Part shown: one piece after another, positions 12,740 to 25,500 of the stretch
Position numbering within the stretch: the first letter of the stretch is position 1
Layout: each line of letters opens with the position of its first letter
Assembly (NCBI GenBank): GCA_029465975.1
Contig: CM055748.1
Location: 7,522,458 to 7,586,457, forward strand
From: Dallia pectoralis
Taxonomy: Eukaryota; Chordata; Actinopteri; Esociformes; Umbridae
Direction: 5' to 3'
DNA length: 64,000 nucleotides
The notes under the pieces: model-generated
What the model saw: the letters and a program-made list of their open reading frames with translations, nothing else
Database searches by the model: none
What the model was told of the DNA's origin: nothing
Position numbers and translations under genes: made by a program

Positions 12740-15700
12740 GTCCGTTTTGTATCCTCGTATGCCCTCAGCCTTTCCCTTTCAGTTTTCTACCCATCCACTG
12801 CTTCTCCGTCCAGTGTAACCCTTCAACAAACATTTGCATTTGGTTTAATTAGCCTCCTAACGTAGTTGTCATCAATCGTCCACAAGGTGCCTTCGGAGAC
12901 TTCTACGCGCCCGATACGCTAATTTATTGACGAGGGTTCGCCGCTAATGCGGTGACATGTGGGGGTGAACGTTATCACATTACCGGGCAACTTCAACGTC
13001 GCAACGATGGCCCTTCGAGTCATTTATATTCCCCTATTTCCACTCCATTCCTCTTTGACTTTGCAATTTCACAGCCCCTTCCCCCTCACAAGAGCGGCTA
13101 GGCACTCGAAGCGATGTTTACTAGATTCCGTTTGTAGACTGCCTGCATCGTACCGAGTCCAAGCATTCCATTACTCCTTCGTCCATTTCACTATTTATCC
13201 AAAACCAACCCACATACACTTCACATGATTTACCATCTATATGGAACCTATATCTAGAAGACATCCACCTGATTGAATCAACTATATGTCTGTACCAGTA
13301 CCAACCCCTGACAACTCACATTGAGAATCCATCAATGAGGCCCATTGTTCCGCAATAAGAGGAGCCATTTTAATACTCCCTTCTTTCCGCTGTTGTTTCT
13401 GTAGGAGCCCGTGTAAGAACGTGACGGCCCACATGGTCTCGGTGCTACCAGCCGCCCAGAGCTCCCACCCCCATCCCCCACACCCCCACACACCCCCCAA
13501 GCCCTGCGACACTCCACAGCCAAAGTTCCACTCTTCTTCGTGAGTAGTGATTACTCTTATCACTGACGTTCCCCAAGTTCCACCAGTTAAGGAGTATCGA
13601 GCAAGAAATTGCAGCTGAAGGGACAACAAATAAACAGAGGAGAACCGGGAACCAAGTCGCCTGTGAGTATCTTCTGCGTTTTGTGTCGTTGACTTGTAAT
13701 CTTAAACTTTCTCACTCATTCTAGACACATATTTCTTATGGAATCCTCTCTTTCCAGCCAAAAGAAGATAAGTGTTTATGCAATGCTGAGCATTCAATAA
13801 CCATAAACGCCAACTATTTAGCAGGAAGCAGCCTTTATGGGGTCAGACCAGGCCTGCCAATATGCATTAGTGTGCATTTTATCATCCCTCCCTAAACCAA
13901 CTTGTGCATTTACACACAATGCAGAAATAGGCCGGCTGGTTTCGCCAGCTGTTTTGTTTATCGTCAGATGAGCAACTGCACGACTGAATCGTTTGTTTGC
14001 ATCTGTGTCTGAGTGAAACTGTTGACACACTCGTGTCTGTTCCAGGGACAAGATGATTAGGAGTAGGGAGGTTCAAACAGATGTACTCGCCTTCCCTTTC
14101 CATAAACGTTTCTATGTTTTACTGCTCAAGTGGGTGAGGCTGGACAGAGCGGCCGGAAAAAACAACAGGGTGAAATAATTTGAGAGATCCACTTTTAGTA
14201 TTTCACGGGGGTTGCCCGGACGTGAGAAGGGAGAGATGTGCAGTTGAATATGATGTAGGACAGGAGGGTCAAATGAGCTAGCTAACAGATAGAAAACCCC
14301 CGTGGGAGCTGCCTGTCCTCCCCTGGGAACAAAGACAAATATTTTCTTTCTCGAATGTCAGGCTTTGAGCGACATTAATTCATTCCCCATCCTCCCGTTA
14401 AAAACAAAACAAATGCATACAACGCTGAAATGCGATCGGTCGTTCTATAAATCATAAACAAAATCAAATGTTGTAGCGATGTACCCAGTGAGACAACCAA
14501 CGATTGTTAGAAAATACCTCCTTTCTCGTTTGGCTCTGTAATTAAATCGTATAAAATACAGCAGAAGTCACTTCATCACCATAATCTCGTTACATCTACG
14601 ACAGAGTATGTAATTACTGGCATGTTCTGTTTATCTTGGACAAATGTCAGTCCTGCTCCTGCTAGCAATGAGGGGAGTTGGAGATGTGTACGTGTTTCAA
14701 CCGTTCTTTGTTGTCCTGCTTCCGTTTGAACAGCGCCAGACAGGTTCTCTCACCGAGTTACAGTAAAGGGCTCCGGTGGCATACAGATCTCATCTCCATC
14801 TCAGACGCATTTCTTCATTAAAAGGAAGCAGAGATTTGTCATAAAATATGTATTGCTCTGGAGTCTAGACTTCACTTTATCAACTGATAATCTTAACCAT
14901 CCTTTATGTCTCTGCTATGGCGTCACGTCTGCTGCGGCTGTACATCTGTATAGTGTGTGTCTGGCAGGACTTTGCAGCGGACACCATTGTATTGGAATGG
15001 TAAAGTCAAAACCTTTATTTTCACCGAACCTGTCACCTTTTGTTTCCGTCTGTTTCAACACTTGTTTTTACCAACCAAAAATAACGGATAATGGCTGTGG
15101 TTGTGTAGCTTTAGTTCCATCATTCGCTTTTGCCTTTGGAATCTGTGTATAACAACAGTAGGCGTAGGCAACACGAAAACTGGGGAGCTGTGTACGAAAG
15201 AAAAGCACGCGATTTGGAGGCAAAATAATGACTAAATTAATGACTAACTCAATTAGAACCGTAGCACAAATGTTGGGCTATCAACCGTTCGGAAGGCTCT
15301 CAAAAAGAAAGAAACCACGGATGTCTTCAGCCAAAGAAACAACAAGAAAGGTACTTACAAGAAAAATGCCTGAACTCTTAAAATGCCACTCCTTAAGTCG
15401 GTGTCGGTGAAATCAAGGTTCGCCTGTGACAGCCCTAGGATTCTAACCCAGCGATTTTAGCCCAGCGATTGGCAGGAGTCCAGTGGAAGATTTTTGGGGA
15501 GGGATATGGCTTTTAAAAAGTCAGCAGTCAACGTATAATGAAAGTAAATTCCAAGGCTTTTATGTTTGTTGCTAAAACAGTGCAACAACTGTACAAATTG
15601 CCAGGGTTGCTGGAAGTGATTATTTGGATGGCTTTCGATGCCTACATTGCACTACAATGGTGATCAGATTTTTTGCATGACCTCTGAGGCTAGGATACAA

Positions 15701-16840
15701 GGGGAGATGCAGGAACATTGGCTAGGCACGGCAGGAGACAGTTTTGCCTATCGACCTATATCCTCAAATGCACATTAACTGTGTTGTAAGTGTTGCATAA
15801 TCACTACCGGCTTTCGAATGGATAGAAACTGTGCTAGTTTGAATCATTACAAAATATACGAACACTTGAAACCTAAAATCTAATTGGTTTTGGGCGAGGC
15901 GGGCTTCTGAAGAAAATATATTTGTGTTTACCTTAAAGTCCTCCTCCCTGAGCTGACAAGAATACATATTTGTCTAAGGTTTCCCTTTAGCACGGACTTA
16001 ACACTAATTATTCTAATGCGCTGCTCTGGATAAGGGTGTCTATCTGCTTAATGAACAAAATGTCAAATGTATACTGCTTGAGGGAAGGGTTGTCACCATC
16101 ACCCCCTCCCAACTAGACATAGGACATACAGCACCGTAGCCAACATCTGTTGAGGAAAATGCCTTACTAAAAATTGGTAATGTTATCACAAATTGGTTAT
16201 TATGTCATTTACTATCAACCCAGAATCCAAATTGGTGGAGTTGTACCATTTAAACGGTCCATGTAAAGGACAGGAAAAGTAGTATTTGAATTATCCAATC
16301 AGGAAGCGCTAATGTTGGAATCCTTAATCGCTACTTCCATTTGAGACTATGAATTAGATCATTTACCCATTTCGGAGAAAATAACAGTGCAGTTTTAATT
16401 CGACCGTTACACTTGCACCACACCACATCGCAGAACACCCTCAGACCATTTAAACCTAATTTCATTGTTGGCCAGACTTTCTATGCATTAGTCAGTCATT
16501 TCCTTCGCGATGAGCTACATTTCCTCAGGCCCTTTTCTCAGCTTTTTATCACAGAGATGTTCTGTCCATTTTTGTGTCAGTTAAGGATTATATCAGAGAA
16601 AAACATCAGACTTCTTTTCATTGTGAAGCAAGCAACAATTATCTTACACTCGTGAATGTGTGATGCAATTGATGTGGTCTTCTTGGCGAAGAATCTTCTG
16701 GAGGAAGAATTTTTTCACACAAAGGGCTCATGGAAATGATTTATTTTATCAGCAGGATTGCTCTGTGGCACTGAACAAAAGAAACCATCCATGAAACAAG
16801 GAAACATAAAAAAAACGAGAAATTATTTTTAATAGGAAAT
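12740..16840. other. gene-free stretch
   Basis: This is unique-looking sequence without spliced coding segments. A C-rich run lies at about 13,465-13,500. Open frames here (up to 115 codons at 13,282-13,629 on the - strand) show no known domain and look like chance. The tract may contain b3gat1 regulatory DNA. Confidence 0.4.
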
Positions 16841-16849
16841 ATATAACAA

Positions 16850-17918
16850 AATATATTGAAAACTTTTTCGTCCAAAAATCCTCTTTTGGTAGCAAATACA
16901 GCCTTGCAGACTTGGCATTCTAGATGTACACGTGTTGAGGTAATCTCAAAAGATGCAACTACAAGTTGGATTGGCTTGATGTGCAGTTCTTACGTACTAT
17001 ACGGTTTCGGACACAGATTCGGTGCCTGTGCTGGCCACTCTATTATAGACAGAACACTATCTGGCATTGCAAAACTGAGTTAAAGCCTTCTTTCATCAAG
17101 GTCCCCTTGATCCTGATCAAATCTCCCACTTTACCATCACCAAAGCACCCCCAGACCATCACATTGCCTCCACAATGCATGACAAATGGCATCAAGCACT
17201 CCTCCAGCCTTTCTGTCATTTGGCCTGCGTTTCACGCATCATTTGTCGGTCCATAACACCTCTTTTTTAAATCTTACTCTTTTCAGTCTGTGTTTTTTTG
17301 CCCGTCTTCATCTTTTCTATTTATTGGTTACTTTGAGATATGCCATTTCTTTGCAACTCTGCCCTCCAGAGTCGTCTATTCACTGTTGATGTCGAGAATG
17401 GGGTTTTTCTGGTTCTGTTTAATGAAGCTGTCAGTTGAGAACCTGTGAGGTTTCGTTTCTCTAACTAGATATCTAATGTATTTGTCCTTTTGCTTACTTG
17501 GGGCCTCTCACTCCTCTATTTTGTTTGGAGACTGTTAGCACTGTTCTGTGAAAAGACTAGTACACCATCAAATTGTTCCTCAGTTTCTTGGCAATTTTTA
17601 TATGGAATAGACTTGAATTTTACAAACAAGAATAGACTGACGAATTTAAGAAGAAATTTATGGTAAGAGCAAGCACTCGAAAACGACCAATAAGCATTTT
17701 TAAATAATGATTGCAATGACTTTTAAAATCATAAAGTTGGATTGACAAACACAACGTGCCATTGGATCTCCGGTTGCTAATAACAGGCCTGTGTAGATAT
17801 CGTTAGCAATGTCTAAACTGCACTTCAGTCAATGTGACGTTATTTAAATGCACAAATGTGCTTTTCTTTAAAAAACAAGGACATTTAAGTGATCCCAAAC
17901 ATTTAAAAGGTACTGTAT
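16850..17918 (-). mobile_element. near full-length but dead Tc1-like transposon
   Basis: Reverse-oriented transposase sequence is recognisable from ttggtagcaaatacagcctt through ccaccttt-type DNA to tgacgaatttaagaagaaat. It includes gcacccccagaccatcacat and cactcctccagcctttctgt. The outer end at about 17,890-17,918 reads gatcccaaacatttaaaagg. Another copy of the same family lies at 58,220-59,045. Stops and indels interrupt every frame. Confidence 0.85.
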
Positions 17919-19334
17919 ATTATGGAACGGTGTATGGTTGTATACAGAGTACCAGGCAATAAACTATCCAGTATATTGTACATACTGTATGTACTCTGTA
18001 CTAGATATACAGTGCCTAATTATCTTAGTCACACATACATCCACATTCATTTTCATAAATGTTTTTAGCTGATGAAAATAGATTGTTCTGACCCTAAAAA
18101 ATAACCTCCGGTTTATGTAAAAGCATGTGATGAACGTCAATAGTGCTAATTAATCTTTTGGCCGAGTCAGTGACAGTGTACTGTTTTGTAGCATCAGCAG
18201 AAGCTGAGCTGCTGTGTCAACACTGTTCTGCGTTTGTCATTTTTCTGTTTCACCTGGAGCTTAGGAATAAAGTAAATCACGGATACACAAGGACAGCAGA
18301 GGTAAAAGAGTTGACAGGAATGTGTCAGCTAGTTAATGGGGGAAAAATGAATAAGCTTAACCTATGCAAGTTGTTTTGGAGCAAAGCTAAAGCTTGAACG
18401 ATAACGTCTGTATATCAGGGCAACTTCGTGAACACTTCAGGGTGTCACTTATTTGAATTTTTCTCTGACTGCACATGTTACGTTAACACATCTTTTTTAA
18501 GTGGTTGTCTGGACATAATACACATAGATTTGTAATAGGAAATGTTGAATTAATATTTATTTTATTCTGTATTTAATACAGGATTTACAACTTACAATAA
18601 GCCACCACAATATATCGGACGAGTGGCTAGAAAGCCAGTATTGCCCTGTTGACACTCTCAGGTGGTACAGAAACATAACAATACTGACATGGGCTCAAAA
18701 AAGTGCTACAAGACGAGGCTATGTAAACAGACAAATACAAAGTGTTTATATAAATGCCAGTATTGTAAAGGGAAATGTATGACATTTGTCTTGGCAGTAA
18801 AATGTCTTATTTCTTTCCTAAAGTAAACACAAGGAGGTTCATAAAAAATCTTTGCTTATGGTCCATCATTCTGCTTCTAACAATGAGTGCCTAACACAAT
18901 ATATTAATTAATTCTTGAATTTCATTTAGTAAATGGATACAGCTTTGATTCTGGACTAAAATTAGTAGGTGAAGGTGTAAACATAACACACAGCCTTAAA
19001 TACAGAGTAGCAAATACAGAGTGTGTAGGTTAACAATCATATCATAAGCAACCGTGTGGCTTAATAAACCATCTCTCTCTAATTAACAAAGTCATTAACT
19101 GAAAGCTTGATCCCAAGGAAGCTCAGTCAAGAGGGGCTTTCTTTTAGTGTCAGGCACACAGCTAATGGTCTCGCGGAAGAAAATCACACAAAGCAGTGTA
19201 ACACAAATATATTCGAAGACATGTAGCTGATGTAGACTTGAAATATGTGTACGTTGTCAAACATTTTGGTCTTCGTCGTTTGTTTCATGTTTCTCGAGCC
19301 ACCGACTGAGTGTTGGTCGGGATAAGAGTTAAAT
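17919..19334. other. gene-free AT-rich stretch
   Basis: No coding, RNA or repeat feature is recognised. Confidence 0.45.
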
Positions 19335-19555
19335 GGTAAATGCTGCGCTTTTATCCAAAGCGCTTTACAGATCCTGGGTCACATTCACCCATTCATACAC
19401 TGACGACCGCGTCTACCATGCAAGGCGACTCGCCAGCTGGGGTTAGGTGTCTTGCTCATGGACACCTCGACAATTTCCCAGGAGGAACCGGGGATCGAAC
19501 CACCAACCTTGCGATTGTTAGACAACCGACTCAACCCACTGAGCCACTAAATTTA
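19335..19555 (-). repeat. tRNA-derived SINE (teleost family), minus orientation
   Basis: Read on the - strand it begins with a tRNA-like head. The A box TGGCTCAGTGGG is the complement of 19535-19546, and the B box GGTTCGATCCC is the complement of 19491-19501. A body follows that matches a widespread teleost repeat, containing gtgtcttgctcatggacacc and aagcgctttacag on the + strand. It is a retroposed copy and not a functional tRNA gene. Confidence 0.8.
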
Positions 19556-21180
19556 CATCACATTGTTTCTATGTACTAGTGCTATTTGACCTGAAGCCAT
19601 TGTACACAAGAAGGGGTTCTAAACAATCTTCACTAGAGCCGCACTAGGGACGTAGAAGAGAGGCAGGTGTAGAGGGATGTCTACCAACAACAGGGGCAAA
19701 AGCTTGCCTTTTTAAGTCTTTTTCGCCATTTCCGTCATAACAATTTTCCAAGCAAAACAAAAGTAATTTGCTGGCTGCCTCAACCTTGGATGAAATCCCG
19801 GTGGTTTAATTAGCGATAATCAGATTCATAATTATATTTTTCCCTCCAAACACTCTTGAGAATGCTCTAATAAGGAATGCATTGTCTCTCCCTCATTAGG
19901 GGAGAACCTACTGGAAGGTTGGTGCAAGCCACCACCAGAGCATTCTGATGTCTCAGAGGAGAACGTGCCTCTACCTCTCTGTTGAAGCGCTCGCCTACTC
20001 ATTTCACTCATTCAAATGTATATTATATATAGTTATATCATATATTATTATATAGGATATTATCATAAGGCCATTTTGACATCAGATGTTGAAACATAGT
20101 GCGTATACAGATTCCCAGCAATAATCCACAGAAGGGTAAGAAACAACAATTAACGTATGTGAAGTGGCTAGGACAAACTTTGTTGAAAGAAACCTAGTGA
20201 GGAACCAGACGCATATAGCTGGACATTCCCTTTTTTTGCCAGATGAAGATTCTAAGTACGTTATCGCCACAAAAATATATTTGCATTGGTGACATGGTGG
20301 CCTGTCCAGTGATAATGCCCCACCCGGACACGGCCTAAACGCCAGAAAACCACTAAACATGATGGATGAAGGATCACAGATGACCACAGGAACACCAACC
20401 GAATAATAATTGTTTGAGCCTAAACATATTGGACATTAGGATTCTAACATCGCTGTGGAAATGTTTGTTTCTTTGCGACCGACCAATAACTAATGGATAT
20501 TATATTACAGCCGCGAAGCAGGTACAGTAGCTGAGTTAGATCGCTTGACAATGTATTCAGAAACAAAACAGTTAGTGACTCACCAAGTTACAGTCTTTAG
20601 ATGCTGGTGAACATCTGGCAGGTTCCTGAAAGGACTCGGACTCTCCCAGAACATGAACGGATGATAATGATGACCTTTGTTTGTTTGCCTTCCGTCCAGG
20701 TCTCAGGGTGTTGTTTCCTTGCCGTGTGAGAGAGAGAAGGCACGGCTGGCAGAAATGTCGTGGGGAGCGCCACGCTCTCGCTGCGCTGCTTCTGTGAGGC
20801 CACTCCAGCTACGCCACTGTATCGCCGACGGAGCCATGATCCAGTGCTAACCCTGGGTGAGGCATCGAAGTAACATCATAATCAAACACTTAGCTTTCAT
20901 GTGCGCAATATACAGGGGCACTAAAACAAGTCATTCACGCCCTTGGACCTGACATTATTGTACTGCGACATTAAATCTAAATGTTATTTGGACTTTTTGC
21001 CATTGATCAACACGAACTGTAATTTGGAGGGATGGAGTTAAAAGTGACACAGTTGTTTGGGTCACTTTCGGGTTTAGGTACCGTGCGGGTGCAACAGGAT
21101 TTGTTATAGGTAATGTGTGTGAGTGAAGTGTTCTAGTGACAGTATATCAATCTGGATATGGATTTGCCCAGAAGAGGTTG
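19556..21180. other. gene-free unique sequence, possible regulatory element at 19.7-19.95 kb
   Basis: The sequence around tttaattagcgataatcag, with TAATTA at 19807-19812, is non-repetitive and has tightly packed homeodomain-like cores. It lies 2.7 kb upstream of the first b3gat1 coding exon. No coding signal is present. The regulatory call is speculative. Confidence 0.25.
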
Positions 21181-21560
21181 GATGCTTACATACACCGTAG
21201 CCAGATATATTTTAGCTCAGTTTTTCACAATTCCTCCACATTTAATCCTAGTTAATATTCCTCGTATTAAGTCAGTTCGGATCATCACTTTAGGAATGTG
21301 AAATGTCCGAATAATAGAAGCTATTGCAGTTCTGCCCACATATCTTCTGTAGGATTGAGGTCAGGGCTTTATGATGGCCACTCCAATACCATGACTTTAA
21401 TGTCCTGAAGCCATTTTGCCGCGCGACCTTGCAGGTTATGTCAATATCGACAGGTTTTACTGTGTATATAGAGGCTTTTTTTTTGCCTGTTTTGTCCATC
21501 ATCTTCCGGAGGACCTTTGCTGTTGTTCTGGGATTGATTTGCACATTTCCCACATCATCT
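21181..21560 (-). mobile_element. dead Sleeping Beauty/Tdr1-like Tc1 fragment
   Basis: It contains gcttacatacaccg, caattcctccacatttaatc and the transposase part gcagttctgcccacatatct, then gaggtcagggctttatgatg and ccattttgccgcgcgacctt, all in reverse orientation. It is deleted relative to the family. Confidence 0.75.
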
Positions 21561-21639
21561 CTCTGAGGAAGTTAGTTCACAAACAGCATTATCACGTATG
21601 CGTTATCCTTTTCCAGTTAGAAGAGGACAGTGTGTGCCA

Positions 21640-21800
21640 TTAGGGTGATGGCATCAACTGTAGATCTGTTTTTACAGTATGCAAATCGAATGGGGCTGAT
21701 TTTGGTAAGAGTTGAAAAATTGAGGTGAATATCTACGCTACTTGGTTAGCACACTCCTGAGGATATGGCCTGAAATGACTTCTGGGGGTTCCCCTGTTGA
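21640..21800 (-). mobile_element. possible reverse-oriented LINE reverse-transcriptase fragment
   Basis: The segment around acagtatgcaaatcgaatgg resembles reverse-complemented DNA from the FAY-R region of fish L2-type reverse transcriptases. It is strongly decayed and the boundaries are unclear. Confidence 0.35.
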
Positions 21801-22469
21801 AAAGCTCTTCTTCCGTCAGCCGTGGTTAGTGACAGATTTCAGTATTCATATTCCGCATCGAGCCTCACAGATGTTATGCTGTTGGTTTCCTCAATTTGTA
21901 CGTAGATAGTGTTGAGCTTATTGGGGACAGAGGCGCCAGACTGGGCCTGACTGCTATTTCTATGCGGTCTACACCACATGCGTCTAGGGTCAGAGCTGTG
22001 GTATTTGGACTCCAGCTTATACATTTAATCTCTATTTGCTTCTATCGGGTCCTTCTCAAAGCCTCCATGTCCCCAGAACGATCGGCAGAGGACCGTGCTC
22101 TGAGCGTTTCACGGACAATACCATTTACCCAGGACTTTTGGTTGGGAAAAGTAAATATATTAAAGCACAGGACGCTTAACAAAAGCTGAAGCACATGCAG
22201 TTTAGTAGGAAAGAGTCGATTCTGCATTATCAAGTGAACTAAAATATAAACAATAAATGTCAAAGCCTGGTATAAATATATTTATATAATATATATCGAC
22301 ATATATAGAGAGAGATTTATTTTGCCACACTAAAAGATTTTTCCATTTATTAGTGCTGACGAAGTCCCTCTCCCCTCCTCTCTCCAGCAACACCATATTA
22401 TTTAAAATCATCACATCTTGTCATTTTTGTCGCTGACAATGCTGTCGCCCCTTTTCTCTCATTTGGCAG

Positions 22470-22501
22470 GTAATGACGAGGCATAAAAACCAATCCTGGA
22501 G
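22470..22501 (+). other. b3gat1: b3gat1 5' UTR part of the first coding exon, with splice acceptor
   Basis: A pyrimidine-rich tract ends in ttggcag at 22463-22469, which leaves 32 bases of 5' UTR before the ATG at 22502. This implies at least one non-coding first exon, and therefore the promoter, further upstream. I could not locate that exon. Confidence 0.6.
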
Positions 22502-25500
22502 ATGCCGAAAAGAAGAGACATCCTTGCCATTGTGTTGATTGTGTTACCGTGGACTCTGCTCATCACTGTTTGGCACCAAAGTGCAATCGCTCCTCTGCTT
22601 GCCATCCGCAAGGGTAAAAAAACCAATGCATTGCTGTTTAACAGCTCTTCGCTAACCAATTACATCTATTTCAGTCACATACCAAGATGCAGACAGATAG
22701 ATAGACAAGTGTGTACAAAATGTCGTCCAGAGGGTGTGTTACAAATCCAAATACTCATGTGGTAGGTCAGCTCATCAAAAAGACGCAGTATATTGTATGT
22801 CATTTGTTAGTTAGGACAATACAAAATGCAATTTGTAACAGTCCTTTGATCGACCGGTAGTGATTGGAATAAGAAAAAAGGTCTTCTGCAAATTTTTGGT
22901 AGTTAAAAAGATGCATTCTCCTCTAATCTTAGGAAAAGCAGATTCATTTTTAATGCCTAATAATCACTGCTCCCTGGTGTTTCCAGGCTTGATTCGATCT
23001 CCTGAATCAATGTGTTTTGTGGCTTCCAAATACCGCAGAAGATGCTGTGATTCTTTTAAATAAATAACCTGATGATAAACTGAAACCCCGAAAGCTGATT
23101 GGCTGAAACCTGTGATATACTGTACTTTTATTCTCTCGTAATTGCACTTATAACTGGTTTATAATAGCATTAAGGCACCTCCGAGGTTTATGGTGCATTG
23201 CCACTAAATAAATTCCACGGGCTGTATACAGACACTAAGCACAGCCATCTGCATAAGAACAGCCAAGTACACCACACCTTCCAGTGCTTTAGATAAACCA
23301 GCAAGATGCAATGCGGAATAACAAGTACTGTAACCTGAGGGGTGACGGTCATGTAAATCAATAGGTTTCTTCTTTGCCTCCTCCGATTGAGCAGAAATGT
23401 AAATGTCATTATGTAGGCACATTTTTCAGTTTCGTCTTAAGCGACGTTTAAAAAGAATGCTTTCTGGCACCCACTGTAGATCTTCAGGTCATAAGGGGTT
23501 TGTGTTGATGTAAAATGCAGTTTGCAAGTGTCCTTTATGTAGTCTGAAGTGACTCCTCTAACTAAGCGCCTTCAAAGTTCATTATCTGTGGCCCAAAGTG
23601 TGTAAGAATGAATTTTAATGATCCAACGTTTGTATTTTTTTCATTCGTCATTGAAGCCCGTGGGGGGGCCACATAATTGTAGCTTAACTATCGGAGGCCC
23701 CGCGAGGGCTGTTACAGCTGAAAAGCGACAGCGGGGCCCTGAACGTGCAGAAGCTTTGTGGTACGCTCACTTCACGCTGCCTGCTTTCACTTTTCGCAGC
23801 CTGTCACCATCTAGTAAAACAGATCTTAATCATACCAGAGAGGCTCGCGGTCCATCGGCACCGACTCGCAGGTACTTGCGCCTCGTATCGCGTCGACTGA
23901 GAATACAACGGCGGCCCCCGGGTGTGCTAACGCCTCACCTGTCTCCCTGTTCCCCATCAGATGACGGAGCTGACGGAGGTCGAGGCGAGGCGGGCCAGCC
24001 CGGGGACTCTAAGGAGTACTGCTCATCCGACAAGGACATAGTGGAGGTCGTGCGGACGGAGTACGTGTACACGCGGCCGCCGCCATGGTCCGACGTCCTG
24101 CCCGCCATCCACGTCGTCACCCCCACCTACAGCCGGCCGGTGCAGAAGGCGGAGCTCACGCGGCTGGCCAACACCTTCCTCCATGTCGCCAACCTGCACT
24201 GGATCCTGGTGGAGGACTCGCAGAGGCGGACCCCGCTGGTGACGCTTCTGCTCCGGGAAACGGGGCTTAACTACACCCACCTGAACGTGGAGACGCCCAG
24301 GAACTATAAGCTCCGCGGGGACACGCGAGACCCCAGGATACCGCGCGGGACAATGCAAAGGAACCTGGCCCTGCGTTGGTTGAGAGAGACCTTCAACTTC
24401 AACAGCAGCCAGGCGGGCATCGTCTACTTCGCTGATGACGACAACACCTACAGCCTGGAGCTGTTTGAGGAGGTCAGTACAGGCCCGGGGCTGGGAAGAC
24501 ACGGTATCTTATGGTCGTGACAGTAGATTAATTTGGTTTACAATGAATTTAGCTATAGAGGGAGTTTACACAGCATCTGGTGTTATTCAAGTATTTAATA
24601 TAGTGAATGTAGTACTACTGGTAGTTTACACAAGTTACACATTATACCACAAGTACAATGCAATATTAACAAGTCAATATCATTAATATTCAACATGTCA
24701 CTGAATCAATAATACTCTTACTGTTTTTAGAGCCTTTTTCCAAAAAACTCCACAATCTCACAATCTTCCATTGTCTTTCATATTTATATATTTTTTAGAA
24801 ATAGACATGTTTTAAAAGCATGTTGTTTGCATTTAAATGAAGTACCCTTCAATGTAGACAACATAACACTTGATGTGTTTCTCCATCCTGAAAGATTTTG
24901 ACCTTTAAGGAAATGTTTTTTTTTATCTCAGCAGCGTAAGAGTAATTGCATTTTGTTTTTTGTGCATCCTGCGACTTTCTCGGGCAGAAATACAGCCGCT
25001 TTTGACTCGGAATACAGTCGCTTTTGACCCGGAATACAGCAGATTCTGACCTACTACGGCCGTATTTTAAAGTGTTTCGGATCATCTGTTTTAACAGACA
25101 CATTCAACTTAGTCACTAGAGCAATGCACTGTCCCTGCATGTATAAAATGGTCCATCACCAGACAATACAGATGTTCTACATAAACTACTGTAATAAACC
25201 TAGACCAACCCATAGAAAAGAACACTGGAACAATATGACTACATTACTACCACTGCAGCAACAGCAAAAGGCTGTCGCCCTCAACAGGTCTGTGGAGAGT
25301 CCTATCTCCTACCAACACCTTAACAACCTAATAGTGACCTATTGACCTGGGTGGGAATGCCCATTGACCTATTGACCAGGGTGGGAATGCCCATTGACCT
25401 ATTGTCCTGGGTTGGAATGCCCATTGACCTATTGTCCTGGGTGGGAATGCCCATTGACCTATTGACCAGGGTGGGAATGCCCATTGACCTATTGACCAGG

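Noticed and set aside
13282..13629. 115-codon - strand frame rich in Gly and Trp
   Set aside because: Its composition comes from a C-rich tract on the + strand. There is no family resemblance.
19480..19550. tRNA gene on the - strand
   Set aside because: A and B boxes are present, but the sequence is the head of a SINE and the cloverleaf arms do not pair well. It is a retroposon, not a tRNA gene.
24023..24502. 159-codon - strand frame
   Set aside because: Shadow of the GC-rich b3gat1 exon 2 on the opposite strand.
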